The notes beneath the pieces were generated by a model. It was not told where the DNA came from, searched no databases, and was given only the letters and a program-made list of their open reading frames with translations. DNA of 60,338 bases from HGM04593 sp045661205 (GTDB lineage: Bacteria > Bacteroidota > Bacteroidia > Bacteroidales > Bacteroidaceae): positions 1 through 60,338 of the forward strand of contig JAZRFE010000033.1 of NCBI GenBank assembly GCA_045661205.1, in the 5' to 3' direction. This document shows, one piece after another, positions 1-8,340 of this stretch. A program made the position numbers and the translations under genes. Within the stretch, counting starts at the first letter, position 1. Each line of letters opens with the position of its first letter.

Positions 1-12
1 GATAGTAAACCT

Positions 13-630
13 ATGGAAAAACTCAAATGGCTAGAGTGGGCAAAAGAACTACAGTTCATAGCACAAGCAGGAATAACATATAGCAAGGACCCATTTGACC
101 TCGAACGTTTCGAGCGCATAAGAGAAATTTCGGCAGAAATAATGAGTTCATACACTCACATACCAATAGAGGAGATGCACAACCTATTCTGCAACGAGAC
201 AGGATATCAAACACCCAAACTAGACACACGCGCAGCAATATTCGAAAATGGCAAAATACTGCTTGTCAAGGAAAAAAGCGGCCTTTGGGCACTACCCGGA
301 GGATGGGTGGACGTGACAGAAACAATAAAATCGAACACAATAAAAGAGGTAAAAGAAGAGACAGGACTCAACGTAGAACCGTTGCGAATAATAGCACTAC
401 ACGACAAAAATAAACACAACCCCTACCCTCATCCTTACAACATATGCAAGGTCTTTGTATTGTGCAAACTATTAGGGGGAGCATTCGTAAAAAACACCGA
501 GACAACTGAAATTAAATATTTTGAAATAAACGAAATTCCACCATTAGCCGAAGAAAAAACCACAATTGAACAGGTTAGAATGTGTTTCGACGCATACCAA
601 AATGACAACTTTGCGGTAGAATTTGACTAA
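13..630 (+). CDS. Nudix hydrolase with Nudix N-terminal domain
   Basis: A 205-residue protein. The first ~65 residues match the helical N-terminal extension found on YjhB-like ADP-ribose pyrophosphatase-type Nudix proteins. The Nudix fold follows: a GGWVDVTET segment leads into KEVKEETGL, which is the Nudix box with Lys in place of the usual Arg of REUXEE. The family hydrolyses a nucleoside diphosphate linked to another group, using Mg2+ held by the Glu residues; the substrate cannot be read from sequence, and ADP-ribose or another nucleotide sugar is only a guess. No signal peptide, so cytoplasmic. ATG at 13. The promoter lies outside the window. Confidence 0.85.
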   Translation: MEKLKWLEWAKELQFIAQAGITYSKDPFDLERFERIREISAEIMSSYTHIPIEEMHNLFCNETGYQTPKLDTRAAIFENGKILLVKEKSGLWALPGGWVDVTETIKSNTIKEVKEETGLNVEPLRIIALHDKNKHNPYPHPYNICKVFVLCKLLGGAFVKNTETTEIKYFEINEIPPLAEEKTTIEQVRMCFDAYQNDNFAVEFD

Positions 631-660
631 AGAGATGTCAAGTTTTTGCACAATTCTTGC

Positions 661-689
661 TTTGTTGTGCAAAAACATGTATATCTTTG
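661..689 (+). promoter_or_regulatory. Promoter of the DUF2147 gene
   Basis: A TATCTTTG -7 box sits at 682-689, with TTG-rich sequence (TTGC at 657, TTTG at 661) where the -33 element is expected. The DUF2147 start at 714 is about 25 bases downstream, which favours that start over the in-frame codon at 657. Confidence 0.6.
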
Positions 690-713
690 CAGCAAATTAA
701 AAACAAAGAAAAA

Positions 714-1172
714 ATGAGAACATTCATTATCACACTCTTTTGCGCAATGGCAATGAGCCTTCCTACATTTGCGCAGAGCACACTCAACAACAAAGCCGAC
801 GACATCATCGGCGAGTATCTCACGGACCGTGGCGGCAGCAAGAGCAAAGTACGCATAACAAAAGCAGCCAACGGCACATACAAAGCACAGCTTTTCTGGG
901 TAGAGAACCCCACCGATGCAAATGGCAAGAAACGCAAAGACGTAAACAACCCCGACAAAAACCTGCGCAATGTAGACATCGACAAGGTGGTAATCATCGA
1001 AGGTCTCAAATATATTAAAGAGGACAAGATGTGGGGCGAAACAAAAATTTACGACCCCTCAAAAGGCTTCCGCGTGAACGTGACAGCCGAGTTTGTGAGC
1101 GCAAACAAATTGAAACTTCGCGGTACAGTTTTCGGCATCGGTACAACAATCTATTGGCAGAAACTTAAATAA
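714..1172 (+). CDS. DUF2147 family secreted protein
   Basis: A 152-residue protein with a clear signal peptide (MRTFIITLFCAMAMS, then an Ala-Gln cleavage region after PTFAQ), so periplasmic or exported. The mature part follows the DUF2147 pattern: an early GEYLTDRGGS, a central NGKKRKDVNNPDK..LRN segment, YDPSKGFR, and a terminal GIGTTIYW. Family members are small beta-rich proteins of unknown function, common in Bacteroidetes and Proteobacteria. I start at 714 because the signal peptide begins there and because an in-frame start at 657 would lie upstream of the -7 box. Transcribed alone; a hairpin follows. Confidence 0.85.
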   Translation: MRTFIITLFCAMAMSLPTFAQSTLNNKADDIIGEYLTDRGGSKSKVRITKAANGTYKAQLFWVENPTDANGKKRKDVNNPDKNLRNVDIDKVVIIEGLKYIKEDKMWGETKIYDPSKGFRVNVTAEFVSANKLKLRGTVFGIGTTIYWQKLK

Positions 1173-1190
1173 ATATTAAATACACAGTAT

Positions 1191-1230
1191 AGCAGGCAGA
1201 GCACAGCATCAAGCAGAAGCTCTGCCTGCT
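1191..1230 (+). terminator. 12-bp hairpin after the DUF2147 gene
   Basis: AGCAGGCAGAGC (1191-1202) pairs perfectly with GCTCTGCCTGCT (1219-1230) across a 16-base loop. The T-run is weak. It lies between convergent genes and may serve both. Confidence 0.6.
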
Positions 1231-1257
1231 TATATATTATGAGAGATGTAATAAAGC

Positions 1258-1548
1258 CTATGATTTTTTCTTAGCCCAGGTAAATACAAGAATCACTGCT
1301 AAAATAGCCGCGACAACATTGAAAATAAGCGGCAGGAACATATACTCCTTTCCACCACAACCCATAATAATCAGCAGCCAAGGAAAAGCAACATCAGCAA
1401 TCAACCAACCGGCAATCACCTGCCTCACACGCTTCATATTAAAAGAAGCATGTTTCGGGCGAGTAGAAATATCGGCCCTCTTTATCGAAATCAAGAACGC
1501 AGCAAGAGGAAGGAGGACAATTGTAAGTACTATTGCAATGGTTATCAT
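1258..1548 (-). CDS. Small three-helix membrane protein, unknown function
   Basis: A 96-residue protein with three hydrophobic segments: residues ~2-23, ~42-62 (LIADVAFPWLLIIMG) and ~70-90 ending in AKKKS. A basic stretch (KRADISTRPKH) follows the first helix. I do not recognise a family. ATG at 1548. It stands alone between the DUF2147 gene and the tRNA pair, convergent with the former. Length, membrane pattern and intact frame support a real gene; function is unknown. Confidence 0.6.
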   Translation of the reverse strand: MITIAIVLTIVLLPLAAFLISIKRADISTRPKHASFNMKRVRQVIAGWLIADVAFPWLLIIMGCGGKEYMFLPLIFNVVAAILAVILVFTWAKKKS

Positions 1549-1593
1549 ATATACCCCATTATCTATTTATCTATACAAATGATATCTGCAAAA

Positions 1594-1624
1594 ACAAAAA
1601 AGTCAGCATTTTTGCTGACTTTTT
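1594..1624 (-). terminator. Terminator of the tRNA-Asn pair
   Basis: AAAAGTCAGCA (1598-1608) pairs with TGCTGACTTTT (1613-1623) over a four-base loop. On the minus strand it is followed by a run of six T. It starts within two bases of the end of the downstream tRNA. Confidence 0.75.
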
Positions 1625-1625
1625 G

Positions 1626-1699
1626 CTCTTCCTCTTGGACTTGAACCAAGGACCCTCTGATTAACAGTCAGATGCTCTAACCGACTGAGCTAAGGAAGA
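1626..1699 (-). tRNA. tRNA-Asn(GTT), copy 2
   Basis: Read on the minus strand, the acceptor arm TCTTCCT pairs with AGGAAGA. The D-arm contains AGCTCAGTCGGTTAGAGC. The anticodon stem-loop is TCTGA-CTGTTAA-TCAGA with anticodon GTT, and the T-arm carries GGTTCAAGTCC. The discriminator base is G and CCA is not encoded. The 74 bases are identical to the upstream copy. Confidence 0.93.
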
Positions 1700-1725
1700 A
1701 TTTATTCTTCTATTTTTGTCTTTTG

Positions 1726-1799
1726 CTCTTCCTCTTGGACTTGAACCAAGGACCCTCTGATTAACAGTCAGATGCTCTAACCGACTGAGCTAAGGAAGA
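1726..1799 (-). tRNA. tRNA-Asn(GTT), copy 1
   Basis: The same 74-base tRNA as at 1626-1699, displaced by exactly 100 bp, with a 26-base spacer between them. It is promoter-proximal, so both are probably processed from one transcript. The acceptor, anticodon (GTT) and T arms are intact and CCA is not encoded. Confidence 0.93.
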
Positions 1800-1839
1800 A
1801 TTTTGCCCGCTAAGAGACAACCTCTCGCGTTTGACGATG

Positions 1840-1870
1840 CAAAAGTACTGCTTTATTTTTAACCACACAA
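1840..1870 (-). promoter_or_regulatory. Promoter of the tRNA-Asn pair
   Basis: On the minus strand TTG (1870-1868), 20 bases, then TACTTTTG (1847-1840) fit the Bacteroidota TTTG-N19-TAnnTTTG pattern. The first tRNA begins about 40 bases downstream. The rest of the 1800-2000 gap shows only AT-rich sequence. Confidence 0.55.
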
Positions 1871-2000
1871 CTATTTGGCCGTTTTTTTTTGAAAAATCTG
1901 CATTTTTGCATAAAACTCGGCTATAAAGTGCAAATTAGGTTAAAATATCTTCGTGAAATATCGCAAAAACAGGGTTAGGTTGTATCTTTGAAAAAAAAAT

Positions 2001-2074
2001 CGAAGATACTCACGCTCGCAGTAATAAATATTCAAGTAAACTTGATATTTCTAGCTCGCTTAATCGTATCTTTG
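2001..2074 (+). repeat. Dispersed palindromic promoter element, locus A
   Basis: A 74-bp element related to those at 5338, 11852 and 57730. Its plus-strand right end is TATCTTTG (2067-2074), a -7 box aimed at the S41 protease start 37 bases on. The centre is an imperfect palindrome, AAATATTCAAGT (2026-2037) with ACTTGATATTT (2040-2050). The left end is CGAAGATA (2001-2008), a degenerate inverted -7 box. A further TATCTTTG at 1983-1990 lies 10 bases outside, like the stub seen beside locus D. Read on the minus strand it aligns over its whole length with locus D. Confidence 0.75.
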
Positions 2075-2111
2075 CAGTAATTTTAGTACGAATAGCATAT
2101 TATATATAAAT

Positions 2112-3779
2112 ATGAAAAAAGGTAAGTTAATCTTAATACTCCCGATAGTGGTGCTCGCAATAATCTCTTTCAGTGCATTCAAAAGAGACAACCACAATTT
2201 TGAGCTTTCGAAGCAGCTTAATATATTCAACAATCTCGTCAAAGAGATTGACCTTTTCTATGTGGACACAATAATGCCAGAGAAGATAATAAAAACAGGC
2301 ATCGACGCAATGCTTGCAAAGCTCGACCCCTACACTACATATTACACCGAAGACGAGAGCGAAGAGCTGAAGATGATGATTACCGGAAAATATGCGGGCA
2401 TAGGTTCGCTCATACGTTTCCATGAAAAGAAAAACACCACAGCCATCGCCGAGCCCTACGACAACATGCCTGCGGCAAAGGCCGGATTGCAGATAGGCGA
2501 CCTGATACAATCCATCAACGGAGTGAAGGTGGTGGGCATGAGCAGCGACAGTGTCAGCAATATGTTGCGCGGCGAGGCAGGCACCAAACTCACAATTGTG
2601 GTGGAACGCCCCGGCACCAAGAAACCCATAACCATAAATGTAGAGCGCGAAAATATCACCCTGCCGGTAATACCCTACTACGGAATATTACAGGATAGCG
2701 TAGGCTACCTGCAACTCGAAAGTTTCCCCGAGGGGTGCTCCAAAGAGATGCGCCGCGCAATCATAGACATGAAGAACAAAGGCGCACGCGCATACATCAT
2801 CGACCTTCGCAGCAACGGAGGCGGTTCTCTTGCCGAAGCGATAGAAATAGTGAACCTGTTTGTTCCAAAGGGTTTGAACATTGTAGAAACCAAAGGAAAA
2901 GTAAGACGTTCAAACGAAATATACAAAACCACTCGCGAGCCGATAGACACCGTTTCGCCACTCATTGTGCTCGTAGACGGACAGACAGCCTCGGCAGCAG
3001 AGATTGTATCAGGCTCATTGCAGGACCTCGACCGAGCAGTCATTATAGGTACGCGCACGTATGGCAAAGGACTCGTACAGGTGACACGCGAGCTCCCCTA
3101 CAACGGTTACCTGAAAGTTACAACATCGAAATACTACATCCCCAGCGGTCGATGCATTCAGGCGATAGACTACAGCCACCGCAACGCCGACGGTAGCGTT
3201 GCACGCATCCCCGACAGCCTCACAAACGTATTCCACACAGCGGCAGGCCGCGAAGTGCGCGACGGCGGAGGCATTTCACCCGATATTGAACCAAAGAGCG
3301 AAAAACTCACCACCCTGCTCTATCATTTGATACAGGACATGGCAATCTTCGATTATGCGACAAATTATAAACTGAAACATGCCACCATTGCCCCTGCCGA
3401 GACATTCAACCTGAGCGACGCGGATTACGAAGAGTTCAAGAAATACCTGAAATCGACAGGATTCAGCTATGATAAGGAGAGCTACAAAGCTCTGAAACAG
3501 TTGAAAAAGACACTTGAGCTCGAAGGCTACACCGAGGCCACAAAAAGCGAAGTAGAAAAAATGGAGAGTATTCTGAAACACAACCTCGACCACGACCTCA
3601 ACTTTTTTGCAAAAGATGTAAAGAGCCTTATTGCCGACGAGATTGTAAAAAGATACTACAGTCAGAAAGGTGGCATCATATATGCACTGCGCGAGGACAC
3701 CGACATCGAAGAGAGTATGAAACTGCTGAAAGAACCGAAAAGATACAGAGAAATTCTGCAATCGGTTAAGAAGCAATAA
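2112..3779 (+). CDS. S41 family C-terminal processing protease (CtpA-like)
   Basis: A 555-residue protein anchored by one N-terminal helix (residues ~5-22), with its catalytic part in the periplasm. A PDZ domain (~90-175; AAKAGLQIGDLIQSINGVKV) binds substrate C-termini. The S41 core follows, with the Ser/Lys dyad at Ser294 (QTASAAEIVSG) and Lys319 (TYGKGLVQ), 25 residues apart as is usual. A helical tail of ~150 residues follows. The family cleaves proteins near their C-terminus in envelope quality control or maturation. Monocistronic: promoter element A upstream, hairpin at 3796 downstream. A paralogue lies at 17774. Confidence 0.92.
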   Translation: MKKGKLILILPIVVLAIISFSAFKRDNHNFELSKQLNIFNNLVKEIDLFYVDTIMPEKIIKTGIDAMLAKLDPYTTYYTEDESEELKMMITGKYAGIGSLIRFHEKKNTTAIAEPYDNMPAAKAGLQIGDLIQSINGVKVVGMSSDSVSNMLRGEAGTKLTIVVERPGTKKPITINVERENITLPVIPYYGILQDSVGYLQLESFPEGCSKEMRRAIIDMKNKGARAYIIDLRSNGGGSLAEAIEIVNLFVPKGLNIVETKGKVRRSNEIYKTTREPIDTVSPLIVLVDGQTASAAEIVSGSLQDLDRAVIIGTRTYGKGLVQVTRELPYNGYLKVTTSKYYIPSGRCIQAIDYSHRNADGSVARIPDSLTNVFHTAAGREVRDGGGISPDIEPKSEKLTTLLYHLIQDMAIFDYATNYKLKHATIAPAETFNLSDADYEEFKKYLKSTGFSYDKESYKALKQLKKTLELEGYTEATKSEVEKMESILKHNLDHDLNFFAKDVKSLIADEIVKRYYSQKGGIIYALREDTDIEESMKLLKEPKRYREILQSVKKQ

Positions 3780-3795
3780 ACGCCATCATTATAGA

Positions 3796-3823
3796 AAGCG
3801 CGCGGGCCGAGGCTTGCGCGCTT
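3796..3823. terminator. GC-rich hairpin between convergent genes
   Basis: AAGCGCGC (3796-3803) pairs with GCGCGCTT (3816-3823). It lies between the S41 protease stop (plus) and the end of the minus-strand membrane protein, whose stop codon it touches, so it may terminate both. Confidence 0.65.
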
Positions 3824-4250
3824 ATTCTTTCACACGAGAAGAGATAGCCCCACCATTATATTTAAGCAACACCTCACCACGTCGGCCAAGCTCAATGATG
3901 CTGACTATTATATCGCTGGCATCATCAACAATCAACAGCGAATTGTCGGCTGCCACTCTTTTAGCACGTATCACAGTATCCACATCGACAGGATTACCGG
4001 CATATATCAGACTATCATTCAGATAGAGGCGGTATGCCTTACCTTGAAAACCAGCATCAAAAGCAACCGAATAATCATATCGTGGACGTTCTACCACAGC
4101 TGCCACCCTCTTTGCCTCGGGGGAGTTGTTCCAAAATTGTTGGAGAGTAAAATAGCTGAACAAACCTATCACCACCACTATTATAAAGAAAAAGAACACA
4201 CTGCCAAACAAAAATTTCATATTGGCATCACTACCTTTTTTTCTGCGCAT
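3822..4250 (-). CDS. Single-pass membrane protein, unknown function
   Basis: A 142-residue protein: basic N-terminus (MRRKKGSD), one strong membrane helix (residues ~12-38, rich in Phe, Val and Ile), then a soluble region probably in the periplasm with the pattern YRLYLNDSLIYAGNPVDVDT. The start at 4250 gives a positively charged, correctly placed anchor; an upstream in-frame start at 4343 would add an unlikely Cys-rich segment, and Met at 4220 is also possible. No family recognised. Convergent with the S41 protease and downstream of the sigma factor cluster. Confidence 0.6.
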   Translation of the reverse strand: MRRKKGSDANMKFLFGSVFFFFIIVVVIGLFSYFTLQQFWNNSPEAKRVAAVVERPRYDYSVAFDAGFQGKAYRLYLNDSLIYAGNPVDVDTVIRAKRVAADNSLLIVDDASDIIVSIIELGRRGEVLLKYNGGAISSRVKE

Positions 4251-4379
4251 AGGAAATAAATTATTTTTTCGCGAAGTTAAGAAATATTCCCGTCGCTCAT
4301 ACCATAATTGGCAAAAAGATAGCGAACAACAGCAAAAAACCATTGTCCGCTACAATAATGTCTAAACAATAACAATCTT

Positions 4380-4559
4380 TTAGTTCAGCACAAACCCCTG
4401 CAAAGAGGAATCGATATTTTTCACAACTCGAAAATTCCTTGCAAAATTCTTGATAAAATCAAGGGTAGACTCCTTTGGGGAAACACGATGTTCGTCACTG
4501 AACAAAGAACCGAAGTCCTTTTCCTGAAGTTTCAAATCTGAGGTAAAGAGTTTATCCAT
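4380..4559 (-). CDS. Small protein downstream of the sigma factor
   Basis: A 59-residue soluble protein, acidic and basic residues mixed, with LQEKDFGSLFSDEHR and DFIKNFARNFRVVKN segments and no membrane helix. It begins at the ATG at 4559 (a TTG six bases earlier is in frame), 98 bases after the sigma factor gene and on the same strand. I believe similar short ORFs accompany this sigma gene in other Bacteroidales but cannot confirm that here. Its placement suggests a regulator or partner of the sigma factor; this is inference only. Confidence 0.55.
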   Translation of the reverse strand: MDKLFTSDLKLQEKDFGSLFSDEHRVSPKESTLDFIKNFARNFRVVKNIDSSLQGFVLN

Positions 4560-4657
4560 AGGCAATCCGTTTTATAGGGTTTCTACAATAGAAACGTCAC
4601 AAAAACAGATATATTATGTTTGCTCTTATATTTTTTTTGAAAAAACTCATCACAGCC

Positions 4658-5257
4658 CTACACCATCTCGAGTGCAAGGCTTATATTCTTCTCCTCGGCC
4701 ATGCGGCGGAGATTCATAACCGCGTAACGCACACGTCCCAAAGCAGTATTAATGCTCACCCCTGTTATAGCCGCAATATCCTTGAACGAGAGCGACTGAT
4801 AGTATCGCATATATATCACTTCGCGCTGATTGTCGGGCAGGCTGTTCACCAAACGGCGCACATCCTTCAACACCTGAGAGTTCACCATGCGAGCCTCTAT
4901 CGTTCCCTCGGAGTAAGCAGGATTGTTGAAGAGATCAATCTCGCTTTCGTCGTTGGAAATGACATTCTCATTTCTCTCCTGACGGAATTGGTCAATCACA
5001 AGATTGTGCGCAATACGTGTCAGCCAGGCATAGAACTTGCCATCACTGCTATAACGACCCTGTTGCAAAGTCACAATAGCCTTTACAAATGTCTCTTGGA
5101 AAATATCGTCTGCCACATCACGTGAGCGCACGATAAAGAAGATATAGGAATATAACTTATCCTTATGGCGATTCAACAGTTCGTCGAAAGCCTGATTATT
5201 GCCTTGCAAATAGAGGGAGACCAACGCGTCGTCGGTCAGCATATTCAAATTACCCAT
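4658..5257 (-). CDS. ECF-type sigma-70 family RNA polymerase sigma factor
   Basis: A 199-residue protein with regions 2 and 4 of sigma-70 and no region 3. Region 2 (~20-95) includes DELLNRHKDKLYSYIFFI, the DDIFQETFVKA core-binding motif and AWLTRIAHNLVIDQFR for -10/-7 recognition. An acidic linker (NDESEIDLFNNPAYSEGT) follows. Region 4 (~130-185) is LPDNQREVIYMRYYQ.LSFKDIAAITGVS, a helix-turn-helix for the -33 element. No anti-sigma gene with an obvious membrane helix is adjacent. Driven from promoter element B, with about 75 bases of leader. Confidence 0.9.
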   Translation of the reverse strand: MGNLNMLTDDALVSLYLQGNNQAFDELLNRHKDKLYSYIFFIVRSRDVADDIFQETFVKAIVTLQQGRYSSDGKFYAWLTRIAHNLVIDQFRQERNENVISNDESEIDLFNNPAYSEGTIEARMVNSQVLKDVRRLVNSLPDNQREVIYMRYYQSLSFKDIAAITGVSINTALGRVRYAVMNLRRMAEEKNISLALEMV

Positions 5258-5337
5258 TTTCTTAAATCATTTTTTAGAGTAATCGTGTTTCGATAGGCAA
5301 TAGATTTATAAGGTTAATAGATTAAACTTTTCTGTTG

Positions 5338-5406
5338 CAAAGATAGTGCCAACAAACGTAATGCAAGCCTGCTTGCAGGTTACAAAGTGAGTGCAGCCTA
5401 TGTTCG
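5338..5406 (-). repeat. Dispersed palindromic promoter element, locus B
   Basis: A 69-bp variant of the element. Left end CAAAGATA (5338-5345) is a minus-strand TATCTTTG pointing at the sigma factor gene, with a CTTG -33-like match 18 bases upstream (5364-5367). The centre is GCAAGCCTGCTTGC, a CAAG/CTTG palindrome. The right end TATGTTCG (5399-5406) is a degenerate outward -7 box. A 7-bp hairpin, GCAGTAT/ATACTGC (5406-5421), adjoins it. The remaining bases up to fmt at 5563 are AT-rich with nothing else recognisable. Confidence 0.65.
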
Positions 5407-5562
5407 CAGTATTTATACTGCAAAGAAAAGTAAATTCTTGATAAGTTCCAAGAAAAGTTAGTTAAATTTGAGTTTTACAAGCCTTTATAGCTCATTTACA
5501 ATATAAAAATATCCGACAAAGCGCAGTAAAACACCCTGTCGGACAAATTTGTACAAACATTA

Positions 5563-6552
5563 TTATCTTACTAATTCGAGCCCCTCGAAGCTGAAACCGC
5601 GCAAAAGGTCGGCAACAGGCATACGTTTTTTTCCGGGAAGCTGCAACGATGTCAAATGAAGATAACCATCGCCCAATGCCACCTTAACGTAGCTCTTGCC
5701 ATCGGTAAGCAGCGTACCCGCAGGCATGGAGACATCGCACTGCTCTATTTTTGTCTCGTACACCTTTACAGCCGTTGCCGCGCCCGACGCGTCGGCAACC
5801 TCCATCCATGCAGACGGATAGGGAGAAAGACCGCGAACAAAGTCATAGAGTTGCGAACAATTCTTGTTCCAATCTATGCGGCAGGTGTCGCGGAAAATTT
5901 TCGGTGCAGGGCGCAGCTCGCCATCGTACATGCTTGCCTGCGTGCGGGCAACAGCCTCGCCACGAACAATGGAAAGCACAGTATCTACAACAGTCTCGCC
6001 ACCCACCATCATCAGTTTGTCGTGCAGAGTACCCGCGTCGTCGGTGTGAGTAATCTCAACCTCGCGTTGCATGATGACGTCACCGGTGTCAATCTCGTGT
6101 TTCAGGAAGAATGTTGTAACACCACTCACCTTGTCGCCGTTGATAATAGCCCAATTTATAGGCGCCGCACCACGATACTGGGGCAGCAACGACGCATGCA
6201 GGTTGAATGTACCCAAACGGGGCATATTCCATACACTCTCGGGCAACATGCGGAAAGCGACTACAATCTGCAAGTCGGCTCCCCATGCTGCAAGTGCCGC
6301 AAGAAAATCCTCACTCTTTAAGGATTCGGGCTGCAAGAGAGGCAACCCCTCGGCAAGCGCATACTCCTTCACAGGACTCATAAGCACCTGGTTGCTGCCG
6401 CGACGAGTGATAATCCTGTCGGGCATTGTAACCACACCCACCACAGTAAAGCCACAATCGGCATCGTGTTGCTCCAGCTCACGAAGACAACGCAACGGTT
6501 CCACTGCAAAATCGGGAGTACCGATATATACTATACGAAGTTTCTCTTTCAT
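5563..6552 (-). CDS. fmt: Methionyl-tRNA formyltransferase
   Basis: A 329-residue cytoplasmic enzyme that formylates initiator Met-tRNA with 10-formyltetrahydrofolate. The N-terminal Rossmann-like domain begins IVYIGTPDFAVEPL. The signature catalytic stretch LHASLLPQYRGAAPINWAI follows (the conserved Asn..His..Asp set: FNLHASLLP and EIDTGDVI). The C-terminal tRNA-binding OB domain starts near residue 215 and ends GFSFEGLELVR. Length is normal. It is last in the six-gene minus-strand operon, six bases after the chloride channel gene. Its deformylase partner def is not in the window. Confidence 0.95.
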   Translation of the reverse strand: MKEKLRIVYIGTPDFAVEPLRCLRELEQHDADCGFTVVGVVTMPDRIITRRGSNQVLMSPVKEYALAEGLPLLQPESLKSEDFLAALAAWGADLQIVVAFRMLPESVWNMPRLGTFNLHASLLPQYRGAAPINWAIINGDKVSGVTTFFLKHEIDTGDVIMQREVEITHTDDAGTLHDKLMMVGGETVVDTVLSIVRGEAVARTQASMYDGELRPAPKIFRDTCRIDWNKNCSQLYDFVRGLSPYPSAWMEVADASGAATAVKVYETKIEQCDVSMPAGTLLTDGKSYVKVALGDGYLHLTSLQLPGKKRMPVADLLRGFSFEGLELVR

Positions 6553-6558
6553 ATTCGT

Positions 6559-8340
6559 TTAATCTGAAGTAAAATCCAACAAAGTTTTTCTGTACGCGCT
6601 GAAAATAGCCGACTTTGACACAAAGCCCACGTATGTACCGTCTACATCCTCAACAGGGAGATTCCAAGCCTTAGTCTCTTCAAACTTTTTCATCACCTTG
6701 TCCATAGGCTCTTCAATGCCCAGGTGCACCGGCACAGGTTTCATCAGGCCGGCAACATTGTAACGGCGGTAAAGTTCTTGACGGAACATTATATGCCTTA
6801 TATCATCGAGATATATTATACCTACAAGCCTGTTTGCGCTGTTAAGCACAGGGAAGATGTTGCGTTTGGTCTTTGCCACAACTGCTACAAGCGAGGCAAG
6901 ATCCATATCTGGGCTCACCTTCATGAAGTTTCTCTCTATAACATCGGAAACCTTGAGACTTGTAAGCACCGCCTGATCCTTGTGGTGAGTAATAAGCTCG
7001 CCACGCTGAGCAAGACGCACTGCATAGATATTGTTCTTGTCGAACACGCGTACAGTAAGATAGGAACTCACCGACACCACCATCAAAGGAAGAAACAAGG
7101 CATATCCACCTGTAAGTTCGGCAATAAGAAAGACGCCTGTAAGCGGAGCATGAAAGACGCCCGACATCAGCGCAGCCATTCCGAAGAGTGCAAAGTTTAC
7201 ACACGATAGCTCGGTAGCCAGGAACGATTGGTTGCACAACGACGAGAAGAGATATCCCGAAATACATCCGAGGAACAGACTGGGTGCAAAAATACCACCA
7301 CAGCCGCCACCGCAATTGGTAACAGTGGAAGCCACAGCCTTGGAAAGTATCACAAAGAGCATGAAAAGCAACAGCAACCCCGGATAGCCATAGAAGAATG
7401 AGTTGTTGAGCACATCATAAGGGTCGGAGCCATTGATAAGGGTGTTGATGGTGTGATAACCCTCGCCATAAAGCGGAGGGAAAAGAAATATCAGAATGCT
7501 GAGCACCGAGCCGCCAAGAAAAAGTTTCTTGTAAGGATTCTCTATTCTGCGGAAGAAACGCTCTATTGCTGTGGTAACATGGGTAAAGTAGAGAGAGATA
7601 AGGCCACACACCACTCCCAACAGCACCACATAGTGAACGCGCGTAATTTCAAACGCCTTGTCGGGCTGAAAGTCGAACATTGCATCGGTACCTGTGAACA
7701 TATAGGCAAGCGTAGCTGCTGTAACGCTGGAGATGAGCAGAGGCAACAGCGACGACATTGTAAGGTCGAGCATCAACACCTCGAGTGTAAAGACCAATCC
7801 AGCGATGGGAGCCTTGAAGATTCCCGCAATGGCACCGGCAGCACCGCATCCCAGCAGAAGCATCATCACCTTTTTCTCCATGCGGAAGAAACTTCCCAAA
7901 TTGGAGCCGATGGCAGCACCTGTAAACACAATGGGCGACTCGGCTCCCACCGAACCACCAAAGCCAATGGTCACACCGCTGGCTACCAGCGACGACCACA
8001 TGTTATGTCTTTTTATCTGTCCTTTGCGACGCGATATTGCATAGAGCACCTTTGTAACACCATGACTAATGTCGTCGCGCACAATTTTACGAATGAAAAG
8101 TCCCGAAAAGAAAATTCCTATTACAGGATATATCAAGTACAAGAAGTTTCCCGAAAAAACACTGAAACCGCTCGTAAGCATCTCCTGAATAAACTCGATA
8201 AGATGTTTCAGAGTGAAGGCTGCAAGTGCCGAAATGACACCCACAAAGAAACTCAGAATAAGCACAAACCTATTTTGAGGAATATGTTTCTCGCGCCACT
8301 CGAAAAAGCGGTCGAGCAGAGATTTTTCGTTATCTTTCAT
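6559..8340 (-). CDS. ClC family chloride channel/antiporter with CBS pair
   Basis: A 593-residue inner-membrane protein. The ClC core (~1-430) has about ten or more hydrophobic segments and the selectivity-filter loops GGSVGAESPIVFTG (its Glu matches the gating glutamate of E. coli ClcA) and GGGCGGIFAPSLFLG. A cytosolic tail (~450-585) holds two CBS domains (VIERNFMKVSPDMDLASL and GLMKPVPVHLGIEEPMDK), which in this family bind adenine nucleotides and modulate transport. The gating Glu suggests a Cl-/H+ antiporter, but activity is inferred. It overlaps the upstream TsaC-like gene by four bases, indicating translational coupling. Confidence 0.9.
   Translation of the reverse strand: MKDNEKSLLDRFFEWREKHIPQNRFVLILSFFVGVISALAAFTLKHLIEFIQEMLTSGFSVFSGNFLYLIYPVIGIFFSGLFIRKIVRDDISHGVTKVLYAISRRKGQIKRHNMWSSLVASGVTIGFGGSVGAESPIVFTGAAIGSNLGSFFRMEKKVMMLLLGCGAAGAIAGIFKAPIAGLVFTLEVLMLDLTMSSLLPLLISSVTAATLAYMFTGTDAMFDFQPDKAFEITRVHYVVLLGVVCGLISLYFTHVTTAIERFFRRIENPYKKLFLGGSVLSILIFLFPPLYGEGYHTINTLINGSDPYDVLNNSFFYGYPGLLLLFMLFVILSKAVASTVTNCGGGCGGIFAPSLFLGCISGYLFSSLCNQSFLATELSCVNFALFGMAALMSGVFHAPLTGVFLIAELTGGYALFLPLMVVSVSSYLTVRVFDKNNIYAVRLAQRGELITHHKDQAVLTSLKVSDVIERNFMKVSPDMDLASLVAVVAKTKRNIFPVLNSANRLVGIIYLDDIRHIMFRQELYRRYNVAGLMKPVPVHLGIEEPMDKVMKKFEETKAWNLPVEDVDGTYVGFVSKSAIFSAYRKTLLDFTSD

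Noticed and set aside
1946..1953. TATCTTCG as an additional promoter of the S41 protease
   Set aside because: It lies 160 bases upstream of the gene with two better boxes closer, and lacks a -33 element.
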